DNA of 38,308 nt from Eubacterium sp. (GTDB lineage: Bacteria; Bacillota; Clostridia; Lachnospirales; Lachnospiraceae). This document shows positions 33,010-38,308 of this stretch, piece after piece. The notes beneath the pieces are model-generated. The model was not told the origin of the DNA. It was given only the letters and a program-made list of their open reading frames with translations, and did no database searches. Both the position numbers and the translations under genes were made by a program. The stretch lies in assembly GCA_022796875.1 (NCBI GenBank), contig JAAWJJ010000033.1:1-38308 (forward strand), given 5' to 3'. How positions within the stretch are numbered: position 1 is the stretch's first letter; each line of letters opens with the position of its first letter.

Positions 33010-33996
33010 ATGGATGGGAAGAGGCAGATGTCTTATGTAAGGACAGGAAGTAAGGCCAGGCAAAGGCAGCGTTATCAAATGCAGCGTTACCGGAGGCAGA
33101 AATTGTTTCTCTGCCTTGCGTTATTGTTTTTTATCGTACTGGCGATTCGCTGCCTGACCAGATTATATGTGCTGGAAGATCAGGTTTTCGGGGTGGAACA
33201 GAAAGTACAGGCGGCTGACACGGCGGTCGGAGGCGTGCTGGACGGACAAGGCCATGCGGATGGGAAAAATATTACGGCGGGACACAATAACGGGCATAAT
33301 GGCGCGGACGGAATTATAGAACTGGCCGCAAAAGATACGGAACAATTGTCCGGTGGTTTAGAACAGGCAGGAAACAGTGGGGCGGCGCAGTTGAGCGAAA
33401 ACGAAATACAGGAGTGGAAAGCAATTTACGGAAGAAATAAAGAACTGTTAATTCTGGTAAACAAAGAGCATTCTATTTCGAGAGAACAGGAGCCGGCCAT
33501 GCGTACGATTTGCAACGGACGCCTGTCGTCAGCCGACTGTCTATATAATGATTTGACGGAAATGTTATCGGATGCCAAAAAGGCAGGATACGAATATTGG
33601 ATCGCCTCCGCATACCGCAGCGCGGAAAGGCAGCAGAAGCTGGTGGATGAAGACGTTCGTAAATTTCAGGCGCAGGGGTGCAGCTATGAAATAGCGCTGG
33701 AAAAAACGTATGATTATATGATGCCGGCAGGCTACAGCGAGCATCAGACAGGACTGGCTCTGGATATTCTTTGCTCCGGAAATATCAATATGGATGATTC
33801 GCAGGAGGAAGAACCGGGAAATAAATGGATGAAAGAGCATTGCCAGGAATACGGTTTTATCCTGCGCTATCCCCGGGAAAAAGAGGGCATTACCGGAATC
33901 CGGTATGAACCATGGCATTTCCGTTATGTCGGAAAAGAAGCGGCGGCATGGCTGACCGAGAGAAATCTGACGCTGGAGGATGTGCTGCCATTGTAA
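33010..33996 (+). CDS. VanY-like D-alanyl-D-alanine carboxypeptidase (M15B)
   Basis: A zinc D,D-carboxypeptidase that trims the terminal D-Ala of peptidoglycan stem peptides outside the membrane. Of 328 residues, 1-30 are basic, about 34-52 form a membrane anchor (LFLCLALLFFIVLAIRCL), 60-135 a variable G/A/N-rich spacer, and 140-328 the catalytic domain with IASAYRSAERQQ, the SEHQTGLALDI zinc motif (H and D) and EPWHFRYVG (catalytic E, zinc H). AGGAGG precedes ATG 33010. Last gene of the four-gene operon, followed by a strong terminator. Confidence 0.93.
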   Translation: MDGKRQMSYVRTGSKARQRQRYQMQRYRRQKLFLCLALLFFIVLAIRCLTRLYVLEDQVFGVEQKVQAADTAVGGVLDGQGHADGKNITAGHNNGHNGADGIIELAAKDTEQLSGGLEQAGNSGAAQLSENEIQEWKAIYGRNKELLILVNKEHSISREQEPAMRTICNGRLSSADCLYNDLTEMLSDAKKAGYEYWIASAYRSAERQQKLVDEDVRKFQAQGCSYEIALEKTYDYMMPAGYSEHQTGLALDILCSGNINMDDSQEEEPGNKWMKEHCQEYGFILRYPREKEGITGIRYEPWHFRYVGKEAAAWLTERNLTLEDVLPL

Positions 33997-34012
33997 TAGA
34001 AGTTTGCAAAAG

Positions 34013-34062
34013 AAAAAAGAATCCCGCAACCGTACAAAAATCGGCTGCGGGATTCTTTTTTG
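34013..34062. terminator. Strong, bidirectional intrinsic terminator
   Basis: A 16-bp perfect stem (34013-34028 with 34046-34061), plus a CCG/CGG inner stem after one mismatch, with A6 on the left and T6 on the right. It ends the VanY operon and insulates the recombinase region. Confidence 0.93.
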
Positions 34063-34120
34063 ACATAAAAAACATTTTTGCGGCTATTTAAATTTCTTTG
34101 AAAAATTTTTGCATCTGGGA

Positions 34121-34133
34121 ACATAATTTATGT
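34121..34133. promoter_or_regulatory. Palindrome in the recombinase upstream region
   Basis: ACATAA-T-TTATGT is a perfect 6-bp palindrome around one base. TTGAAA at 34098-34103 with CATAAT at 34122-34127 (18-bp spacer) is a weak promoter candidate overlapping it, so it could be an operator for the recombinase gene. Confidence 0.35.
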
Positions 34134-34148
34134 GTAAAAAGTGATACT

Positions 34149-34182
34149 ATTTGTAGAGATAACTCATATTATCGGTACAAAT
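34149..34182. other. Dif-like symmetric site (candidate recombination site) in the recombinase leader
   Basis: ATTTGTA-GA-GATAA (34149-34162) and TTATC-GG-TACAAAT (34169-34182) are inverted copies matching at 12 of 14 positions around a 6-nt centre CTCATA. Two 11-14 bp inverted arms around 6 nt is the layout of Xer/dif sites, and the inner ATAA...TTAT matches dif arms. The same bases could simply be an mRNA hairpin. Confidence 0.45.
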
Positions 34183-34248
34183 GTCCTGGTCATGCCCAAA
34201 AGAACCGACTCACACTATCCGGGAACACTAAAACAGGAGGAAAATGAA

Positions 34249-35052
34249 GTGAACCAAACATTTCAGGAATATTTAGAAAACGAAAATCTTTCATCCAATA
34301 CAATTTCTTCTTACCAGTGGACGGTAGCCTACTTTGAACAGCATTACGACTGTTTATCCACGGAAAATCTGCTGGCCTATAAAGGATACCTTATGGAATA
34401 CTACAAACCCAAAACCGTAAACCTGCGCATACAGGCCATGAATAAGTACTTCGTCTATCTCGGCAGAACGGATCTGCATTTAAACAACGTAAAGCTTCAG
34501 CAGAAAAATTATCTGGAAAACGTGATCAGCAATGCAGACTATCTTTACTTAAAGAAGAAGCTAAAAAACGAAAAAAACCGTACCTGGTATTTTGTCGTCT
34601 GGTATCTGGCAGCTACCGGAGCCAGAATCAGCGAACTGACCAGCATTAAAGCAGAACACGTCATATTGGGCCATTTGGATATTTACGGAAAAGGCGGAAA
34701 AAACCGACGCTTATATATTCCGCAGAAACTGCGGAAAGAAACTCTGAAATGGCTGGAAAAAGAGGGGCGCACCAGCGGCTATCTTTTTTTAAACCGAAAA
34801 AAAGAACGGATAAGCGTACGTGGAATATCACAACAGCTAAAACGCCTGGCCGACCGGTACCAGTTGGACAAAAACGTGATATATCCTCATTCTTTCCGGC
34901 ATCTTTACGCAAAAAATTTTCTGGAAAAATATAACGACCTGTCCCTTCTTGCAGACTTAATGGGGCATGAAAGCATAGAAACCACAAGGGTTTATTTAAG
35001 AAAAACGGCTCTTGAACAACAGCGACTGATTGATACTATTGTAACATGGTAA
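34249..35052 (+). CDS. Tyrosine recombinase (Xer/integrase family)
   Basis: A site-specific DNA recombinase of about 267 residues. An N-terminal SAM-like core-binding domain (1 to about 85) precedes the catalytic domain with the full set R126 (GARISEL), K148 (YGKGGK), H214-x-x-R217 (HSFRH), H240 (GHES) and nucleophile Y249 (RVYLRK). I choose GTG 34249 because AGGAGG (34235-34240) sits 8 bp upstream; longer in-frame starts (GTG 34141, ATG 34194) lack one and would run through the dif-like site. Codon choice leans more to C-ending codons (AAC, TAC, ACC) than in neighbours, suggesting transfer. It stands alone, without element genes, directly before a surface-protein gene; phase-variation control is possible. 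Confidence 0.9.
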   Translation: MNQTFQEYLENENLSSNTISSYQWTVAYFEQHYDCLSTENLLAYKGYLMEYYKPKTVNLRIQAMNKYFVYLGRTDLHLNNVKLQQKNYLENVISNADYLYLKKKLKNEKNRTWYFVVWYLAATGARISELTSIKAEHVILGHLDIYGKGGKNRRLYIPQKLRKETLKWLEKEGRTSGYLFLNRKKERISVRGISQQLKRLADRYQLDKNVIYPHSFRHLYAKNFLEKYNDLSLLADLMGHESIETTRVYLRKTALEQQRLIDTIVTW

Positions 35053-35064
35053 TTTATTGGCTCC

Positions 35065-35114
35065 CAGTTTGACGTGCTCGCGAAATAATTGCAGACAAAT
35101 TTAACGTTAAACTG
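35065..35114. repeat. Inverted repeat between the recombinase and BIG2 genes
   Basis: CAGTTTGACGT (35065-35075) faces ACGTTAAACTG (35104-35114), complementary except one T-G pair, 28 nt apart. The right arm overlaps a perfect palindrome TTTAACGTTAAA (35100-35111). No T run, so not a standard terminator. It lies 10 bp upstream of the BIG2 promoter. Confidence 0.5.
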
Positions 35115-35124
35115 TAATTTAGTC

Positions 35125-35152
35125 TTGACTTTTTAGCAATTGAGTATATAAT
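35125..35152 (+). promoter_or_regulatory. Sigma-A-type promoter of the BIG2 surface-protein gene
   Basis: TTGACT (35125-35130), 16-bp spacer, TATAAT (35147-35152). The start near 35159 gives a short leader ending in TAAGGAGG. Confidence 0.75.
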
Positions 35153-35195
35153 ATGAGTTATGTGAACATTATAAAATATGTAAGGAGGAAATGAA

Positions 35196-36416
35196 ATGAC
35201 AGAATTAAAATGGTCAATTCGTAAAATGAGCCTGAAAAAAGTAGCTGCATTTTTATTGATTATGTGCGTATGCATAACGACTGTAGGAATGAATGTAAAG
35301 GCTACGGATGGCGGCAGCATGAATGTAACAGAAGTGGGCGCGACACCACAGGACGGGCAGACGCCGGACGCAGGGAAACCAAAGCCGCCGACACCACAGC
35401 CGTCAAAACCAACGCCGCAGCCGTCAAAACCGGCGGTCACACATGTATCCAGGGTATCGTTATCCAAAAGTTCGATTACGATTCCGGTAAGGAAAACCGC
35501 GACATTAACGGCAACTGTAGCGCCGGCAGCCGCCAGCAATAAAAACATCAGCTGGAAATCTTCCGATACGAAAGTCGCAACGGTAAGCAATAAAGGTGTA
35601 GTAACCGCCAAAAAAGCAGGGAAAGCAACGATCACGGTAACAACGGCAGACGGAAACAAAAAAGCAACCTGCGCGGTAACGGTTGCGGAAGTAAAACTGA
35701 ATGCAACTTCCATGCCGCTTCAAGCAGGCAAGAGTACATCGGCGTTAAAGGTAAGCAGTAAGTATCCGTCAAACGACAAAGTAAAAGGCTGGAAATCTTC
35801 TAATACAAAGATTGCAACCGTAAACAGCAAAGGCAAAGTAACAGGCAAAAAAGTCGGAACGGCAAAAGTTACCGTAACCATGAAAAGCGGAGCAACAGCA
35901 ACCTGTACAGTAAAAGTACAGAAAGCAAAAGTTGTGACAAAGAAACTTGCGATCAGCAGCAAAAAGCTGACGCTGCAGAAAGGCAAAAAGGCAACGCTTA
36001 CCGTGACCAGGAATCCGGTTTCCGCAACGGAAAAGATTACCTGGAAATCTTCCAATACGAAAGTGGCCACCGTTACAAACAAAGGCGTGGTAAAAGGGAA
36101 GAAAGCCGGGAAAGCAACGATTACTGCAAAAACAAGTAACGGAAAGAAAGTTACCTGCAAAGTAACCGTAAAAAATCCGTCCGTTACATTAGTAAAAAAA
36201 TCGGCGACAATAAGAGTCGGTAAGACAACTACCATTAAAGTAAAATCCACGTTCCCGAAAAATGATAAGGTGAAATCTTATAAGAGCAGCAACAAAAAAG
36301 TGGCGACCGTAAGCAATAAAGGCGTGGTAAAAGGGAAAAAAGCCGGAAAAGCAACGATTACGGTTACGATGAAGAGCGGAGCAAAAACAACGTTTAAAGT
36401 GACGGTAAAAAAATAG
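35196..36416 (+). CDS. Secreted four-domain Ig-like (BIG2) protein
   Basis: A 406-residue secreted protein: signal peptide (about 1-36, hydrophobic AAFLLIMCVCITTVGM), a Pro/Lys/Gln spacer (PTPQPSKP twice), then four bacterial Ig-like group 2 domains (about 85-165, 166-242, 245-325 and 328-406), each with the W/YKSSxxKVATVxxKGxVxxKKxGxAxIT signature. The fourth has Y instead of W in YKSSN. It is very basic (lysine-rich), with no LPxTG or membrane anchor, so retention may be through charge on teichoic acids or other polymers. ATG 35196 follows TAAGGAGGAAATGAA. Domains 3 and 4 share long near-identical DNA (around 36083-36122 and 36318-36362), a sign of recent duplication or conversion. Confidence 0.9.
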   Translation: MTELKWSIRKMSLKKVAAFLLIMCVCITTVGMNVKATDGGSMNVTEVGATPQDGQTPDAGKPKPPTPQPSKPTPQPSKPAVTHVSRVSLSKSSITIPVRKTATLTATVAPAAASNKNISWKSSDTKVATVSNKGVVTAKKAGKATITVTTADGNKKATCAVTVAEVKLNATSMPLQAGKSTSALKVSSKYPSNDKVKGWKSSNTKIATVNSKGKVTGKKVGTAKVTVTMKSGATATCTVKVQKAKVVTKKLAISSKKLTLQKGKKATLTVTRNPVSATEKITWKSSNTKVATVTNKGVVKGKKAGKATITAKTSNGKKVTCKVTVKNPSVTLVKKSATIRVGKTTTIKVKSTFPKNDKVKSYKSSNKKVATVSNKGVVKGKKAGKATITVTMKSGAKTTFKVTVKK

Positions 36417-36505
36417 CTATATAAGCAGACGATATAGTAAAAGCAGCATGGTTAAGCGGTTATATGGCAAAGAAAGCACAATGAAAGAAACAGATAAATA
36501 AAATG

Positions 36506-36553
36506 AGGGTATTCCCCGGGTTCTGCCCGGACTTAGGGGGATACCCTTTATTT
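36506..36553 (+). terminator. Intrinsic terminator after the BIG2 gene
   Basis: GGGTAT+CCCC (36507-36517) pairs with GGGG+ATACCC (36536-36546), with an alternative inner CCGGG/CCCGG stem, followed by TTTATTTC. The T tract is interrupted. Confidence 0.7.
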
Positions 36554-36558
36554 CATAG

Positions 36559-36612
36559 CGGACAGGAATAAATAACCGGACGGGAATTGATAACCGGACA
36601 GAAATAAATAAT
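36559..36612 (+). repeat. Three tandem 18-bp repeats upstream of the ligase-like gene
   Basis: CGGACAGGAATAAATAAC, CGGACGGGAATTGATAAC and CGGACAGAAATAAATAAT are consecutive; a degenerate fourth unit (CGTACGGAAAAAGG, from 36613) supplies the AAGGTG ribosome site. It could be an array of protein-binding sites or a slippage product. The preceding 36417-36505 shows nothing else. Confidence 0.85.
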
Positions 36613-36634
36613 CGTACGGAAAAAGGTGAAAAGA

Positions 36635-38149
36635 ATGGGAACGAAAAAAAGGACGGCGGATAAGAAAAGGCTTGCAGAAATCATGCGTTGGTTTCCGGAA
36701 GCGTTTACGAAAGTTTTTTTATTTCTGATGGCAGGAATTTTCCTTTTTTATTATCATGACAATTATCTGGATATCGTATGGGCAAAGAAAACTTTTTTTC
36801 AAAATACGGCTCTGATATTACTGTTATTGTCAGCAGTTTTTGGTATTCCTGCCTGGCTGCGGACATGGAAAGCAAAAAAAATCAGACCAGTAAACCTGAC
36901 GGATCTGTTTGCGTTGATTTTTCTGATTACCATCGTCCTGTCCTGCATAATGAGCCAGGCTGGAAGCGAAGCTTTTTGGGGAAATCAGGGACGAATGATC
37001 GGAGGATGTTTCTTGTTGCTGTGCCTGGCTGTATATTATATCGTATCCGTGTATTATAAAAGCAGCCAGTTTCTGATCTGGACGTTTCTTTTAGCAAACT
37101 GCGCCATGTGGGTATTGGTGATCCTGAATTTTTTCAGTGTGGACGCGCTGCATATGTATGAAAATCTGGCGGATGAACAGCATACGTTTTTTATCGGTAC
37201 GATGGGCAACGTCAATATCAATTCCGGTTACTCCGGTATTGCGGTATCCCTGATGGCGGCGTTTTACTATATGGGAAAAGAAACCGTCACAAAGCGCTGC
37301 TTCTGGATTGCGGTGTCGTTAGGGATTTATGCCTGTTTTGCTATCAGGAGCGACAGTTGGCTTCTGGCGTTGTTTGGAGCGTATGCTGTGATTCTTGTAT
37401 TCGCAATGAAAAAACGGGAAACACTGCAAAAATGGCGGATGCTCTGCCTCGCCTTTTTTTGCGGTTCTCTGGCAATGAAGCTGACGGTGCTGTTGGAAAG
37501 TGCAGCAGGCGGGGATCATATCTGCATACAGGATTTATGCACGCAGCGTCTGCTCTGGGATGTTTTGCTGAACTCGAAAGTATTGCTGGCGGAACTGGTA
37601 TTTCTGGTTTTGCTATGGATACTGTTAAAAAGTCCCGGCGTTGATTTTGTGGAAAAACATGGAAATAAAATATTAACAGGCGCTCTGATTGCGTTTGGGA
37701 TCATAATACTATCTGCTGTATTCCCGCTGGAAGACAGCTTTGGGAACGGACGGGGTTATATATGGAAACGGATGCTGCTGAATTTTAAAGAGTTCCCTTT
37801 CTGGCAGAAGCTGATCGGATATGGGCCGAATTGTTTTTTGCAGTCCATGGAAGAACGATACGGGGCGGAAATGCGCAGACTGTATACCTATCCTTTTCTG
37901 GATGCCCACAACGAAGCGTTACAGTTTCTGGCCGTAACCGGCATCCTGGGAGTAGTTTCCTATTTTGGTATGCAGGTTTCATTGTGGGTATCCTGTGTCA
38001 GAAACAGGAACGAAAGTACGGCCGCGCTCCTGGGATGCGTGGGTATCGCCGCATATATGTTACAGGGACTTGTCAATAATCCGCAGGTATTTACTACGCC
38101 GTTACTTTTTCTGTTTTTAGGAATTGTACGGAATAAAATGAGAAGTTGA
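36635..38149 (+). CDS. O-antigen ligase/polymerase-type membrane protein (Wzy/WaaL-like)
   Basis: A roughly 504-residue polytopic membrane protein with about 10-12 hydrophobic segments. The long extracytoplasmic loop holds GYGPNCF, then FLDAHNEALQFLAVTGILGVVSYFG, the HNExLxxxxxxGxxG pattern typical of the O-antigen ligase (Wzy_C/PF04932) family. Such proteins transfer or polymerise surface glycans; with no glycosyltransferases in view the substrate is open. ATG 36635 has AAGGTG 6 bp upstream; GTG 36626 would put that site inside the gene. It follows the BIG2 gene and the 18-bp tandem repeats on the same strand. Confidence 0.82.
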   Translation: MGTKKRTADKKRLAEIMRWFPEAFTKVFLFLMAGIFLFYYHDNYLDIVWAKKTFFQNTALILLLLSAVFGIPAWLRTWKAKKIRPVNLTDLFALIFLITIVLSCIMSQAGSEAFWGNQGRMIGGCFLLLCLAVYYIVSVYYKSSQFLIWTFLLANCAMWVLVILNFFSVDALHMYENLADEQHTFFIGTMGNVNINSGYSGIAVSLMAAFYYMGKETVTKRCFWIAVSLGIYACFAIRSDSWLLALFGAYAVILVFAMKKRETLQKWRMLCLAFFCGSLAMKLTVLLESAAGGDHICIQDLCTQRLLWDVLLNSKVLLAELVFLVLLWILLKSPGVDFVEKHGNKILTGALIAFGIIILSAVFPLEDSFGNGRGYIWKRMLLNFKEFPFWQKLIGYGPNCFLQSMEERYGAEMRRLYTYPFLDAHNEALQFLAVTGILGVVSYFGMQVSLWVSCVRNRNESTAALLGCVGIAAYMLQGLVNNPQVFTTPLLFLFLGIVRNKMRS

Positions 38150-38253
38150 ATCTGTTGTAAACGGGGCGGTGTCTGTTCCGTTGTATTCAAAAATATTGCA
38201 TTCTCCGAAACTATGAAGAAAAGTCTGTAAATAAGATCTTCTATGATAATGAT

Positions 38254-38287
38254 AGGTGAAAGGATTTGTAAAATCAGCTTTTCACCT
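38254..38287. other. Stem-loop at the window end
   Basis: AGGTGAAA (38254-38261) pairs with TTTCACCT (38280-38287) and inner GATTT (38263-38267) with AAATC (38271-38275). No T run on the plus strand, so it may be a leader structure of a gene beyond the window or a weak terminator. The remainder of 38150-38308 shows no gene. Confidence 0.5.
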
Positions 38288-38308
38288 TCATGTTATATAT
38301 AACAGTTA

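Noticed and set aside
29781-33996. A vancomycin-resistance cluster
   Set aside because: There is no D-Ala-D-Lac/Ser ligase, VanH or VanX; VanY-like peptidases with two-component systems are common in wall maintenance.
34249-35052. Part of a prophage or conjugative element
   Set aside because: The recombinase is alone; no excisionase, relaxase, phage structural or tRNA attachment site appears in the flanks, so an element cannot be claimed.
36559-36612. Possible CRISPR array or iterons of a plasmid origin
   Set aside because: Units are contiguous 18-mers without spacers; no rep gene or partition gene is nearby.

Overview
The window reads as a chromosomal segment of an anaerobic, endospore-forming Clostridia member, most likely Lachnospiraceae. 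The evidence is the gene set: a SipL-type SPOCS/LysM spore-coat protein, Veg, the HydF maturase of [FeFe]-hydrogenase, a four-subunit 2-oxoacid:ferredoxin oxidoreductase, and strong AGGAGG-type ribosome sites with sigma-A-like TTGACA/TATAAT promoters. The genus call is inference. No rRNA, tRNA, CRISPR array or transposase gene was seen.

Layout. (1) 1-4246: riboflavin operon ribD-ribE-ribBA-ribH behind a TTGACA/TACAAT promoter, an FMN riboswitch and an intrinsic terminator. The 3' end of ribH overlaps a convergent HAD phosphatase gene by 64 bp; that gene is in a minus-strand pair with plsC. (2) 5784-8156: a PrcB-domain lipoprotein, veg and sipL; the sipL ribosome site is buried in a 15-bp hairpin. 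(3) 8157-9118: a gene-free stretch that is mostly one large imperfect inverted repeat (two arms of about 400 bp with a nearly identical 71-nt core). (4) 9140-11216: a coiled-coil protein and hydF. (5) 11343-15175: a two-component system whose very large kinase carries a heptad minisatellite in its sensor region. (6) 15410-19572: an aconitase-family hydratase, an FlK-like thioesterase and an AI-2E-family membrane protein, then a decayed Fn3-type surface-protein tail. (7) 20077-24686: a TPR/AAA protein with an altered Walker B motif, followed 47 bp later by glgB. (8) 24794-29430: a LysR regulator divergent from a P-loop protein and a ferredoxin/alpha/beta/gamma 2-oxoacid:ferredoxin oxidoreductase operon. 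(9) 29781-33996: a VanRS-like two-component system, an unknown anchored protein and a VanY-like D,D-carboxypeptidase. (10) 34249-38149: a lone tyrosine recombinase with a dif-like symmetric site in its leader, a four-domain Ig-like (BIG2) surface protein and an O-antigen-ligase-type membrane protein.

How the parts fit. The rib operon is a self-contained, FMN-sensed biosynthetic unit. The oxidoreductase operon and HydF belong to ferredoxin-linked fermentative metabolism. Units 5, 9 and 10 are envelope sensing, peptidoglycan trimming and surface display. The most unusual items are the 8246-9042 inverted repeat, the predicted hydrolysis-impaired TPR-AAA protein next to glgB, the dif-like site beside the recombinase/BIG2 pair, and the occluded ribosome site of sipL. 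All function calls come from reading motifs by eye; no database search was run.
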